The notes: a model not told the origin generated them from the sequence alone. Numbered from the stretch's first letter, positions 24,953 to 33,626 are shown. The stretch: DNA of 64,000 nucleotides from Paenibacillus sp. MMS20-IR301 (GCF_032302195.1 NZ_CP135275.1:4030001-4094000); one strand, 5' to 3'. Numbers and translations: made by a program.

Positions 24953-25144
24953 TTACCACTTAAAAATCAATTGAAAAATGGCTAATAAAGCTCCAATTAT
25001 AATAACAGTGCTACAAAAACGCACAAAAATACGGCCTTCTTTAGTATATTCTTTTCCATATATATTCTTTTTCGATGGCTTGATTAACTCTTTTATAGAA
25101 ATTATTAAAAATAAAATTACAGCAATCCACCAAATTAACTCCAT
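24953..25144 (-). CDS. Small two-helix membrane protein, possibly an orphan immunity protein
   Basis: About 63 residues. The ATG at 25144 lies seven bases after GAGGTG. Two hydrophobic helices (MELIWWIAVILFLIISI and VIIIGALLAIFQLI) flank a Lys-rich loop (KPSKKNIYGKEYTKEGR). I do not recognise the family. It directly follows a decayed RHS-repeat gene on the same strand, the usual place for the immunity gene of an RHS toxin, so it may be a surviving immunity protein. That is inferred only from position. Confidence 0.5.
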   Translation of the reverse strand: MELIWWIAVILFLIISIKELIKPSKKNIYGKEYTKEGRIFVRFCSTVIIIGALLAIFQLIFKW

Positions 25145-25203
25145 CTTCATACACCTCATTTATTTAATAAGATCCAGATTTATAACGAAATCCGGATATA
25201 TTA

Positions 25204-25555
25204 CTACGGGTTCGTATACTGATCTTCTTTTTCTTTCACAGTAGGATTACCCCAAATGCCATAATCGTAGGTGTTTAGAAGGATCTGATCTTGTCTGTAC
25301 AGGTTGACTACATCGCCATGTCCGTTCCGGAGATAATATCCCACTGCCCCTCACTTTTTCTTCATGCTTATTATCTGCAGTCCACGGACACAGCGGGCTT
25401 TGAAGTTGACAGTCCTTCCAGATACGTTTCCTTCTGCGATAATACTCTCTCCGTCATAGTTAGCTTCCATTGTATCTATGCGTGGACTTGAAGCGGGTGA
25501 CAGCTGTACCGTTTGGTTGCCTTTTACATCATATCCATACTGTTCATTACCCTAT
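25204..25555 (-). pseudogene. RHS/YD-repeat protein remnant
   Basis: Translation of the minus strand gives GYDVKGNQTVQLSP near the start and then NGHGDVVNLYRQD and LLNTYDYGIWGNP, the hallmark end of an RHS/YD-repeat core. An in-frame TGA splits the two parts and a TAG ends the frame soon after the core. No start or long upstream repeats remain. Intact RHS proteins are large secreted or wall-bound proteins carrying polymorphic C-terminal toxins. Here only about 110 codons survive. It belongs to the decayed interval between the intact sigK and its nearest fragment. Confidence 0.8.
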
Positions 25556-26127
25556 GAACTGGAAATGATATACTCCAAAGATAAGACCGCACTTTTCATC
25601 TACTTATTATCATATTTACTTCCCCTGACACCTGGTCTTAGATGACCGCAAGTTTTTATCATAGATTTTATTCGCTCAGGTATATTATATACTCCTTGTA
25701 ATTTAACTTTATTTCGCCAAGATTAATGCAACGAAATTTCCATTTTATACACCGACAGGGTTGATATTAATTTACTCTATATTCCTATTAATGATATTAT
25801 GAGAAAGAAAAATGCTATAAAATACATAGAAAGGAAATTAAAATATATATTTTCTAGTTCCCTGTTATCTTCTGAGTTACAAACTTATGCCAAACAATCT
25901 TCAAATAGTGGTTCTTACACCCCATACTATAAGAGTCAGCAAATGGAATAATGGAACCGTTGGTATTACAGATTGATATGATTACGCCGTTAACGATGAT
26001 TATCAAAGTATAGCTAGAACTGCCATAAATACAATGTGGCTTATGCCTAATCAGTTTGTCAGATTGTGCATGAGTTGTTTACTTATATCTTCCCATTCTG
26101 CTCTCACTTTTAAATAGAGGATTTGAA
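25556..26127. other. AT-rich interval without an intact gene
   Basis: No ORF here looks real. On the plus strand from 25799 an ATG opens about 50 codons with basic and serine-rich composition, then stops; the sequence beyond still reads as protein-like across further stops (TVGITD, then YDYAVNDDYQSIARTAINTMW). This may be the wreck of a small gene. No RNA gene or repeat was recognised. Confidence 0.4.
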
Positions 26128-26637
26128 ATGATGAAAAACACAAGAATCATTATTAGCGGATTCGTTATCTTTATAATTTTATTAGTATTGTTTTATAGAG
26201 GTTACTTTGACAATAACAAAGAAATAGATTTTTTTAACGATAAGTTTGGAATACAACTTCCCAAAGATAGCGAAATTATACTGAGTAATAAATCATATGG
26301 AGCCATGGGGGATGGATATCGGGTATATATTTATCAAGTCACTTCTGAGAGCATGAAAATTATAGCGGAAAAGGGCCGCGAGAATCATTGGTCCGAACTC
26401 CCGCTACCTTCAGATTTCACGGCTTCATTCTTCAAGAAGATTAGAGGGATTACAGATGAAACGACATCCAAGCTAATACCGCTTGATGCTGACCAGGGAT
26501 ACTTTGTGATAAGAGATAACCAGACAAACGCTTCAATATCAGGGACTAATGTATTTGAATCCAGCTTCGATAACGTAATCATTGGAATGATGGATCTTGA
26601 TAATAAAAGAATTTACTTATTATCGTATAACATGTGA
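26128..26637 (+). CDS. Hypothetical protein with N-terminal membrane anchor
   Basis: A 169-residue protein. A single hydrophobic helix near the N-terminus (about 6-25) is followed by an exported-looking domain with FNDKFGIQLPKDSEII and a C-terminal half rich in Asp, Ile and Tyr. The helix lacks a lipobox Cys, so it is probably a signal anchor. RBS GAGG precedes the ATG. I do not recognise the family, though small secreted proteins of this type are frequent orphans in Paenibacillus-like genomes. It is the only intact-looking gene between the two right-hand sigK copies apart from the small membrane protein, so it may be element cargo. Confidence 0.6.
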   Translation: MMKNTRIIISGFVIFIILLVLFYRGYFDNNKEIDFFNDKFGIQLPKDSEIILSNKSYGAMGDGYRVYIYQVTSESMKIIAEKGRENHWSELPLPSDFTASFFKKIRGITDETTSKLIPLDADQGYFVIRDNQTNASISGTNVFESSFDNVIIGMMDLDNKRIYLLSYNM

Positions 26638-26720
26638 GCAATATACAACATTAGAAACAGTTAGTACATTGTAATGATGGATTAAAGAAACTAACAATAG
26701 AAAAATAAAGGTGGATTTTA

Positions 26721-26756
26721 AAAAAAGCGACTCATCCGCAGACAAGTCGCTTTCAA
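26721..26756 (-). terminator. Terminator of sigK
   Basis: On the minus strand AAAGCGACT and AGTCGCTTT form a 9-bp stem, followed by a T-run, immediately after the sigK stop. The same hairpin is recognisable at 24415-24452 beside the displaced fragment. Confidence 0.85.
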
Positions 26757-26759
26757 AGG

Positions 26760-27461
26760 TTATCGCTTCGCTTTATAAAACTCATGATACAGCTTCATCA
26801 GCGCTCTCTTCTCAATCCGCGACACATAGCTCCGGCTAATCCCCAGGTCCTTCGCAATCTCCCGCTGCGTCCGCTCTTCCCCGCCGGTGTCCAGGCCAAA
26901 CCGCCCTACCACGACTTCTTTCTCGCGTTCATCCAGAATATCAAGGTTCCGATAAATCTTGCTCTTCTCGATCTTCAGATCCACTTCCTTAATCACATCG
27001 TCCGTCTCGGAGCCGAGGATATCTATCAGGGTGATCTCATTACCTTCCTTGTCTGTCCCAATCGGATCGTGGAGAGACACGTCTTTGCGTGTTTTTTTCA
27101 GCGAGCGGAGGTGCATCAGGATCTCATTCTCGATACATCGGGCCGCGAAGGTGGCCAGTTTCGTTCCCTTATTCGGGCGGTAGCTCTCAATCGCCTTGAT
27201 CAGCCCAATGGTGCCAATGGAGATGAGATCCTCCATGTCTTCGCCGGTGTTGTCGAACTTTTTTACTATGTGGGCAACTAATCTTAAGTTATGTTCAATC
27301 AATAAATTCCGGGCTTTGGCGTCCCCCTCGGCCATCATGCCTAAGTATTTGCTCTCATCCTGCTCCGATAGGGGCTGGGGAAAGGCGTTGTTCCTTACGT
27401 AAGATACCAGCAGCGTCAGTTCTTTGATCAGCAGCGCAATCGTACTTATGATTCCAGGCAA
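26760..27461 (-). CDS. sigK: RNA polymerase sporulation sigma factor SigK
   Basis: A full-length 233-residue sigma-70 family factor of the SigK type. Region 2 has [36 protein letters not shown] and [13 protein letters not shown]; region 4 ends with [22 protein letters not shown]. The N-terminal ~20 residues match the pro-sequence region of pro-sigma-K (hydrophobic, [13 protein letters not shown]), which is normally cleaved in the mother cell. It starts at TTG with GGGAGGTG upstream. Unlike Bacillus subtilis it is not split by an intervening element, but two partial copies lie downstream. It should direct late mother-cell genes (coat, cortex maturation) in sporulation. Confidence 0.95.
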   Translation of the reverse strand: MPGIISTIALLIKELTLLVSYVRNNAFPQPLSEQDESKYLGMMAEGDAKARNLLIEHNLRLVAHIVKKFDNTGEDMEDLISIGTIGLIKAIESYRPNKGTKLATFAARCIENEILMHLRSLKKTRKDVSLHDPIGTDKEGNEITLIDILGSETDDVIKEVDLKIEKSKIYRNLDILDEREKEVVVGRFGLDTGGEERTQREIAKDLGISRSYVSRIEKRALMKLYHEFYKAKR

Positions 27462-27532
27462 CTTGGCGACACCTCCCGCACATGTACAATGAAACCGATC
27501 TGTAATTGAGAACTACGGGTTCATGGTCCTTT

Positions 27533-27541
27533 TATTGTATG
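27533..27541 (-). promoter_or_regulatory. Candidate sigma-E/sigma-K -10 element of sigK
   Basis: On the minus strand CATACAATA lies about 72 bases upstream of the sigK start. It fits both the sigma-E -10 (CATACAnT) and the sigma-K -10 (CATAnnnTA) patterns known from Bacillus, as expected for a gene first read by sigma-E and then auto-activated. I did not find a convincing -35. Confidence 0.5.
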
Positions 27542-27606
27542 TGGGTAGGTGCCCAGAAGTGCATGTACGGGGAAAATAGGTACGGGCTTAGCTGTATTCT
27601 AAATAT

Positions 27607-28593
27607 TTATTGCTCCTGAAGAATAATCAGCAGCACCTCGGCGGTTTGCTCCGGACTGTCCGTAAACCAGACTCTGGCGGAATGCATGCTGCCACTCTCT
27701 TTAGCCCGGGATTCGATGAGCGTTTTGAGGTCCCCGAGGTTTTTTTCTTCGTACCGGCTGATCATCTTGAATTTCAACAGGCCTTGCTTCTCTACACGCA
27801 CATACTCGAAGAATATCCGTGTCGAGGCGTCCATAGAAATCTGGTGATTCTCCGTCACATACCCGGGGAATTCGCCGCTGCTATTGCCGCTACCCATGAC
27901 GGCTTCGGTTTCCGTAGACAGCGTGACTGAATGCTCCTCTACCGCTGCCAGACTACCGGATAAATCCCCTTTGGTATATAAGTCGATTCCTTGCAGCTGC
28001 GGTTTATTGTCGGTTACATACTCTACACCCGTATCCAGAAATGGCAGCACTTCCGGCTGAACTATCCCTACCGCCAGAATCCCGCCCATACCTGACAGCA
28101 ATAAAAAGCCGACAACTGCTCCCAATAGGCGCTGCCTCGTACGGAATAATCCCTTCATTCCCTTATAAAGGGCTATTCCCAGCAGCCCCCCGGCAAAGTT
28201 CAGCAGAATATCGTCAATATCGCTGCTGCCCAAGGCCAGAACATATTGAATGATTTCCAGGAATAGCGTAGCGGACAGAAGAATGACGGCCTTCCGCCTG
28301 AAGGTTTTGCCGCTGCCCTGATGGGAGACGAACACCCCGAGTGGAACAAAGATAAAGATATTCCCCAGTATATTCACGAGCGCCCGCAGGCTCCACATGT
28401 TCCCGCCCATGAATCCGGCAATGGTCCTGAACGGAATAAGATTAATACTTCTCAGTTTAGTATCCATATCCAATATAGCGGTCAGCGGAATGGTCTTGAA
28501 CAGAATAATTTGCAGCGTGAACAGTACATAAGCCCCAAATAACAGATACATCAAGAAGAGGAGAATCCCTCCGCCTTTTCGTTCAGCTCTCAT
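27607..28593 (-). CDS. VanZ-like membrane protein
   Basis: A 328-residue protein. The N-terminal ~190 residues carry the VanZ-like pattern: a first helix, LRSINLIPFRTI, NILGNIFIFVPLGVF, then a third helix with SSDIDDILLNFAGGLLG. VanZ-like proteins are integral membrane proteins of uncertain role, named after the teicoplanin-resistance accessory gene. The C-terminal ~140 residues form an extra extracytoplasmic domain preceded by a further helix, longer than simple VanZ proteins. It starts 32 bp after the peptidase gene on the same strand, so it may be co-transcribed with the RiPP cluster, for instance as a self-protection protein, but it could be unrelated. Confidence 0.85.
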   Translation of the reverse strand: MRAERKGGGILLFLMYLLFGAYVLFTLQIILFKTIPLTAILDMDTKLRSINLIPFRTIAGFMGGNMWSLRALVNILGNIFIFVPLGVFVSHQGSGKTFRRKAVILLSATLFLEIIQYVLALGSSDIDDILLNFAGGLLGIALYKGMKGLFRTRQRLLGAVVGFLLLSGMGGILAVGIVQPEVLPFLDTGVEYVTDNKPQLQGIDLYTKGDLSGSLAAVEEHSVTLSTETEAVMGSGNSSGEFPGYVTENHQISMDASTRIFFEYVRVEKQGLLKFKMISRYEEKNLGDLKTLIESRAKESGSMHSARVWFTDSPEQTAEVLLIILQEQ

Positions 28594-28625
28594 TACTATA
28601 TCCTCTTCCCTTCCAGCAAGACCTG

Positions 28626-29867
28626 TTACTTCTCTGCTAACAATAACTCTGCAGCCTGCCTGACCTCAGTGTACCTAATGCTGTTAAGTGCATCAGTGAT
28701 CTGCTCCATACCCAGTTCATAGGAAAGTAAAGGGGAACCCAGAATGAAGTGATCTGCGCATTCCTCCAGTAAGCTGTGTACATCCAGGCTGCTGTAAAAT
28801 TGGCTTGAGCTATAGTAAGCTGCATACATTTTCTTGTACTGCTCAACAATACTTTCCAGCTCCGGGTCGTTAACTATACTGTAGATGGCATTTTTGATAA
28901 TTCCGGTAATTGTCTCCGTGGACAATGCTGTGCTGTGATATGTTATTCTGAATTTGCAGAATTGCTGTATATTAATGAAGTTGATGAACATCGCTGCCAA
29001 AAAATTCACCGGACAATGAACAGACCGCAACCCTGTGCCGCAGACGGTATCCAACTGTCCGGCAAGGATATTCCGCACCAGCTCACTCTTTAAGGTTAGA
29101 TCAGGCTGGTCAGTGTACTTTATATAAATCTCCAGCAGGTTCATATTTCCTGCCGGGAGCCATACACTTGTTATCCTGCCCGGCTGAGGAGAAGGATAGC
29201 GGCCCGAACTCTGCAATTCTGACGGTACGTAATCGCTCTGATCCGCACAAGATAAACCTGACAATGCCGCCGCTATCCCCTGTTCTATATCAGACGGATT
29301 TACTGCCCCAACGACAAATACAGCCATCCGGTCAGGTGTATACCACTGCTTATGAAACGCAGTAACCCGGGCAAAGTTTGTATTCCGCACGCTTTCCGCA
29401 TCCCCTGCAGGCAGCCTTGACTGATAAAAGGGGTGTCCAAAAACCTCTTGTTCCGCTTTGCTTTTCCCCGCGAGGTTCCGGGAATGAATTTCCTCCACGA
29501 TATCTTGCTTGATCTCTTCCAGATATTCCATCCGGAGATAAGAGCCTTTGGCAATCTGCCCCAGAATAGCTATACATTGCTGTATGCTGTCTCTGCAATT
29601 CCGGCAGCCTAATACATACATCGTCCGGTCAAAATCAGTCACTCCATAGCCTGCATACTCCAGTGACTCCTTGTAATAACCATATTTATCAAAGCTCATA
29701 TTCATGTGCTCAACCATATGAGCCAGTCCGTTCTCCTCATTCCGCTGCTGCAGCGATCCTGTCTTTAACACCAGACAGAGCTGAACATCAGCGGTATCCA
29801 GATCTGTAACCCGCACACCATAAGTCAATCCGTTGCCCAGTGTGCCTGTACTAATACGATCCTTCAT
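28626..29867 (-). CDS. M16-family zinc peptidase of the RiPP cluster
   Basis: About 413 residues from the ATG at 29867 (another in-frame ATG at 29885 is possible). The inverted zinc motif HMVEH (50-54) and the downstream glutamate in DIVEEIHSR (about 125) define an active-type M16 peptidase (insulinase/processing-peptidase fold). Such enzymes occur in sactipeptide clusters, e.g. AlbF in the subtilosin locus, where they help in leader removal or export. It overlaps the end of the exporter gene by 17 bp, so it is translationally coupled. Only one M16 half is present (normal members pair two halves), so it may form a homodimer. Confidence 0.85.
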   Translation of the reverse strand: MKDRISTGTLGNGLTYGVRVTDLDTADVQLCLVLKTGSLQQRNEENGLAHMVEHMNMSFDKYGYYKESLEYAGYGVTDFDRTMYVLGCRNCRDSIQQCIAILGQIAKGSYLRMEYLEEIKQDIVEEIHSRNLAGKSKAEQEVFGHPFYQSRLPAGDAESVRNTNFARVTAFHKQWYTPDRMAVFVVGAVNPSDIEQGIAAALSGLSCADQSDYVPSELQSSGRYPSPQPGRITSVWLPAGNMNLLEIYIKYTDQPDLTLKSELVRNILAGQLDTVCGTGLRSVHCPVNFLAAMFINFINIQQFCKFRITYHSTALSTETITGIIKNAIYSIVNDPELESIVEQYKKMYAAYYSSSQFYSSLDVHSLLEECADHFILGSPLLSYELGMEQITDALNSIRYTEVRQAAELLLAEK

Positions 29868-31683
29868 GAACAAACAACCCTTCATTGTACATTTCCGCCT
29901 GAAACTTATACAGACGCGCATACTCGCCATTATACTTCAGCAGGCTCTCATGATTACCGCTCTCCAGGATTCCTCCGTCCTTCAGGACAAATATCTCATC
30001 CACAAGCCGGATGGTAGAGAACCGGTGCGTGATTAGAACCGTGGTTTTGCCGGCCATCAAAATTTTGAATTTCGTGAACAGCTCATATTCAGCGCTTGCA
30101 TCCAGAGATGCTGTCGGTTCATCCAGGATCAGGATACTGGAATCCGCCATGAAAGCGCGGCTGATGGCAATCTTTTGCCATTCCCCTAAGGAGAGCTGAG
30201 TAGCATTGGACCATTCTTTATTGAGCATTGTGTCATATTGTTCCGGCAGTTGCTCGATGAACCCGTCTGCTCCCGCTTGCCTCGCGGCCTCACGGACCCG
30301 CAGGAAGTTATCTGCCTCATCAATTTCTCCGACAGCGATGTTCTTCTCCACAGTGAACGGATATTTAATGAAGTCTTGAAAAACAACACCGATATGTTTA
30401 CGGTAGTCCTCACGGCTAATCTTGTGCAGCGGGATGCCTCCAATCCTGATTGCCCCGCTAGTAGGCTGATATAATCCGAGAATCAGTTTGATTAGAGTGG
30501 TTTTGCCGGAACCGTTTAACCCTACAATAGAGTAGCTTTTCTGCGCGGTCAGAGTCAGGCTCACATCTTTCAGGACAAATTCTTCGCTACCCGGATATTT
30601 AAAGTAGACATGCTCCAGTTCTATCGTGTCGAAATAAACCGGGAAAGGATGATCTTCTGCTTCCGGCTCCGGTTGTTCCTTTTCCAGCAATGAGAACAGG
30701 TTCTGAATGTACAGCCCATCATCATAGAGGGAAGAGACGGAATGCAGAATACTTTCCAGTGAATTCTGGAAATTGGACAGTGTGTTCACAAATAACGATA
30801 AATCCCCTATCGTTAATTTTCTGGAGATAACCGTAATTAGAATATAGATTTGAAAGCTGTAGGAGATTAAGTTCTCCAGCAGATTAGTAATACTGCTTTG
30901 AACCGAGAATTTTTTTCTTATTTTTTTATCTTCCTGCAAATAATTTTCGAAGTCAGATACAATCACTTGTTTAAAATAAGGGTTTAGGCGGTTTATCTTA
31001 ATTTCTTTAATATTCTCATAAGTAGTCAGAATGGATTTAAGATTGCCCAGCAGCCTCAACCGCTCGAACCGTTTAGTATAAATAGCGAATAATTTAGCAG
31101 ACATCTTAATGTTTAGCAGCAGTGAGGGCAGACAGGCAAAGAAGCTTACTACAAGAATGATCGGGCCGAAATTCAGAAAAATCACCACAGCGCCGGCCAT
31201 AGAAGACAGATTCTGCAAGAAAGTAATCAGCGTTCTGAGAATGTTCATGGAATGCTGCGACGATTCATTATTCACTTTTTGGATATGGTCAAAAATCTCA
31301 GCGTCATCAAAATCCGCCATTTCCATTTCTGCTACTTTATCAAGTGTTAATTCCGTAATGTATTTATTCATATAATCTGCCTGGTTTGATTCGAAGTATT
31401 TGCATATATTGTAAATGACATGATTGAATTGAGTATAGAGCAGATGAATTATGATCCATACTACAGGAGCAGAGATATCCCCGTTCTGCAGCGCCACCAC
31501 AACACTATCCAGGAAGTATTTCCAGATTACCGTAGTTACTGGAACCGCCAGCCCGGCAATCAGATTAAATATCAATAAGCAGATCAGAGTTGCTGAAGAG
31601 CTCCTCCACAAGAGTATGCTTACCTTGCCCAGCAATCTGCAATAATCGCGGCAACTTTTAAATTTGGCAACTGCTGTGCTCAT
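29851..31683 (-). CDS. ABC transporter (fused permease-ATPase), peptide exporter of the RiPP cluster
   Basis: A 610-residue half-transporter. Residues 1-330 form a six-helix ABC membrane domain; the ATPase domain has Walker A (IVGLNGSGKTTLIKL), a signature variant LSLGEWQ, Walker B (ILILDEPTAS) and switch His (VLITHRF). It lacks a C39 peptidase domain, so leader cleavage must be done by another enzyme, probably the coupled M16 peptidase. RBS AGGAGA precedes the ATG. Position between the precursor and the peptidase, all on one strand, supports export of the modified peptide. The signature replaces the usual GGQ with LGEWQ. Confidence 0.9.
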   Translation of the reverse strand: MSTAVAKFKSCRDYCRLLGKVSILLWRSSSATLICLLIFNLIAGLAVPVTTVIWKYFLDSVVVALQNGDISAPVVWIIIHLLYTQFNHVIYNICKYFESNQADYMNKYITELTLDKVAEMEMADFDDAEIFDHIQKVNNESSQHSMNILRTLITFLQNLSSMAGAVVIFLNFGPIILVVSFFACLPSLLLNIKMSAKLFAIYTKRFERLRLLGNLKSILTTYENIKEIKINRLNPYFKQVIVSDFENYLQEDKKIRKKFSVQSSITNLLENLISYSFQIYILITVISRKLTIGDLSLFVNTLSNFQNSLESILHSVSSLYDDGLYIQNLFSLLEKEQPEPEAEDHPFPVYFDTIELEHVYFKYPGSEEFVLKDVSLTLTAQKSYSIVGLNGSGKTTLIKLILGLYQPTSGAIRIGGIPLHKISREDYRKHIGVVFQDFIKYPFTVEKNIAVGEIDEADNFLRVREAARQAGADGFIEQLPEQYDTMLNKEWSNATQLSLGEWQKIAISRAFMADSSILILDEPTASLDASAEYELFTKFKILMAGKTTVLITHRFSTIRLVDEIFVLKDGGILESGNHESLLKYNGEYARLYKFQAEMYNEGLFVHEGSY

Positions 31684-31710
31684 ACAAAATCTCCTAAAGC
31701 AGAAATTATA

Positions 31711-31753
31711 AAACAGAGCCCCTATCTCGCGCGTAGGATTAGTGGCTCTGTTT
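31711..31753 (-). terminator. Hairpin/partial terminator between precursor and exporter genes
   Basis: On the minus strand AAACAGAGCC and GGCTCTGTTT form a 10-bp stem, with an inner CCTA/TAGG stem in the loop, and the 3' side runs into TTTTATAATTT. It sits right after the precursor gene, where a leaky terminator would give excess precursor transcript over exporter transcript. Confidence 0.65.
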
Positions 31754-31774
31754 CTTATTATTCCGCTGAATTAA

Positions 31775-31981
31775 TTAGGCCTTACGTGCAACTGCGCTGT
31801 TAGCCGAACTATTCTTCGTTCCTCCGGAACATTGACAGTTGCAAGTCCCGCCATCAAATTTTGCCGCAAAAAACGAGAGCACTACAGTCCCTGAACAAAT
31901 ACAGCCTGACATTGGATCCATACCATAGAATGCTTGTGTGTCCATTTTGGTAGTTCTGCCAACCGGGTTAATTTGTTTCAT
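31775..31981 (-). CDS. Cys-rich RiPP precursor peptide (putative sactipeptide/ranthipeptide)
   Basis: A 68-residue peptide next to a radical-SAM maturase. The ATG at 31981 is used because GAGGAG is 11 bases upstream; the GTG three codons earlier is too close. The N-terminal ~25 residues would be leader (MKQINPVGRTTKMDTQ). The core has Cys 27 and 29 (GCICSG), a hydrophobic stretch (VVLSFFAAKF), then Cys 47, 49 and 51 (TCNCQC) and a small Ser/Ala/Asn tail. Two Cys groups flanking hydrophobic residues suit thioether cross-links between Cys and acceptor carbons. I do not recognise a characterised peptide. The exact cleavage site is not readable. Confidence 0.8.
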   Translation of the reverse strand: MKQINPVGRTTKMDTQAFYGMDPMSGCICSGTVVLSFFAAKFDGGTCNCQCSGGTKNSSANSAVARKA

Positions 31982-32075
31982 TGTGATCACAGCTCCTCAG
32001 GTAATTAAAATTTATAGAAATAACACCCCGTCTGTCGTCACATTGTGAGTGCTATTACTACCGTATTATCGTAAT

Positions 32076-33626
32076 TTACGATAGGGTTAGTTCATTGAAA
32101 TACTCCAGTTTTTCCGGACTAACTTCGACTAGCTGATGATATCTCTTCAGCGACATTTTCATGGCCGCTCTTTCTCCATAGCAATGGGACTGTTTCTTCT
32201 CTTCATCCAGGCCGGCTTCCTGATAGCATGGTGCATAACATATACCGCACAAGCGGGCTGCCCAGCAGGTGGAGCAATGCTTAATAGATTTCTCTGTATA
32301 TTCTTCAAAGTAATATTTACTCATGGCCTCAATATCAATTCCAGTCTCTACATCCCCTATGTAAGGGGAGTTCGCCATCTTTTCACACACCTTAAACTTA
32401 CCGTCAGTGGTTACATAGAGCCTTCTCCGGCCAGGAATACAGCAGCCATTCATGTGTATCCCCAACAAGGGTTCATCCGTGATCACTCTATTATGAATTC
32501 TCAGTAATTTTTTCTGGCTAAGCTCCTTGGCAAGTCCTCTTTCATCCTGATCAGAATCCAGCGTATATTCAGCCCATTTCCCTAAAGGATCGGTACGTTC
32601 ATCCTCACTATAGAATTCTTCATCCTGGAGGTCTGTCTTCACATGTCCTAACTCGGACCAGTCCAATGTTCCCGTATCCACATAAGAACAATCAATCCTG
32701 GTGTCCTTAGGCAGCCATTCCAGTGTCTTGAAGAAATCATTCACCTCATCGAATCTCCGCTTGCTGTAAGGCGGACAGAGGACGGCATTAATTCCAAGCG
32801 AATGCTGCGGCTTCCCGTCGAATGCTGCTACTAACCGTTTAAGACCCTGCAGCGCTTGATGGAAGGAACCCTTCCCCCCTACAGTTACCCGGTAATAATC
32901 ATGAACATGCTCCGGCCCGTCCAGGCTGCAGAGTACTGAACATTGATCCAGAGAGGCCAGATAAGCAGCAATTTCATCCGTGACAAGTGTTAAGTTGGTC
33001 GTAAAGGAGACGGGAATATCCACACCAGGCATAATGGCTTTGCAATATTCAATACATTGCTTCATCAGCTTAAAATTAACCAGCGGTTCTCCTCCGTAAA
33101 AAGTCAGCGCCAGCATCTTCCCGGCATTCTGCGAGATATAATCCAGTGCTTTCCGGGCGACTTCCCAGTCCATATCCTGTTTTGAGAAATTGCGCGTATC
33201 TACGTTATCTTCCTGATAGAGGCAATATTTGCATCTTAGGTTACACTTTTCTGTAAGTTCGATAATGATTTGTTCTATACCGCCCTTGATGATGCCTGGC
33301 AGCTCTGCTTTCTCTGGTGTAACGAATTTCTGAAATACAGGCGCCTGCAGGATATGCTCCTGTTCCACCAGCAGCGTTATAGTCTCCAGTGCCTGCTGAA
33401 GCGCGTTGTCCTCCAGTCCCAGTCCGGTGATTGCGGCCGGATCTGAGGTGCTCAGCAAACACTCAAGTACTGCATATTCCGCAGGATCACAGGCAAACAC
33501 CTTCCCTGTCCCGGTATCATAGAAATATTGGTTGTTTTCCGTTTCAAAGACGGTTCCTAAGCGTGCCCACTGATCTGGATGCAGGTTGACTAAAAAAGCA
33601 AGTGCATCTTGAATTACATTGCCCAT
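32076..33626 (-). CDS. Radical SAM/SPASM peptide maturase
   Basis: About 516 residues from the ATG at 33626 (AGGAGG 13 bases upstream; a TTG at 33680 would add 18). The N-terminal ~95 residues resemble a PqqD-like leader-recognition domain. The radical SAM core has the 4Fe-4S motif C128-x3-C132-x2-C135 (CNLRCKYC) and the SAM-binding GGEPL. The C-terminal SPASM region carries Cys-rich motifs (NGCCIPG, KVCEK, HCSTCWAARLCGICYAPC) for two extra clusters. Such enzymes install thioether bonds in sactipeptides and ranthipeptides. It lies 94 bp upstream of the Cys-rich precursor. The cross-link type (alpha, beta or gamma carbon) cannot be told from sequence. Confidence 0.93.
   Translation of the reverse strand: MGNVIQDALAFLVNLHPDQWARLGTVFETENNQYFYDTGTGKVFACDPAEYAVLECLLSTSDPAAITGLGLEDNALQQALETITLLVEQEHILQAPVFQKFVTPEKAELPGIIKGGIEQIIIELTEKCNLRCKYCLYQEDNVDTRNFSKQDMDWEVARKALDYISQNAGKMLALTFYGGEPLVNFKLMKQCIEYCKAIMPGVDIPVSFTTNLTLVTDEIAAYLASLDQCSVLCSLDGPEHVHDYYRVTVGGKGSFHQALQGLKRLVAAFDGKPQHSLGINAVLCPPYSKRRFDEVNDFFKTLEWLPKDTRIDCSYVDTGTLDWSELGHVKTDLQDEEFYSEDERTDPLGKWAEYTLDSDQDERGLAKELSQKKLLRIHNRVITDEPLLGIHMNGCCIPGRRRLYVTTDGKFKVCEKMANSPYIGDVETGIDIEAMSKYYFEEYTEKSIKHCSTCWAARLCGICYAPCYQEAGLDEEKKQSHCYGERAAMKMSLKRYHQLVEVSPEKLEYFNELTLS

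Noticed and set aside
25291..25491. Plus-strand 66-codon frame
   Set aside because: It is antisense to the RHS remnant, whose minus-strand translation carries recognisable motifs.
8288..27461. A developmentally excised skin-like element splitting sigK
   Set aside because: The sigK at 26.8 kb is already intact and no 5' fragment or recombinase gene is visible; displaced 3' ends fit better.
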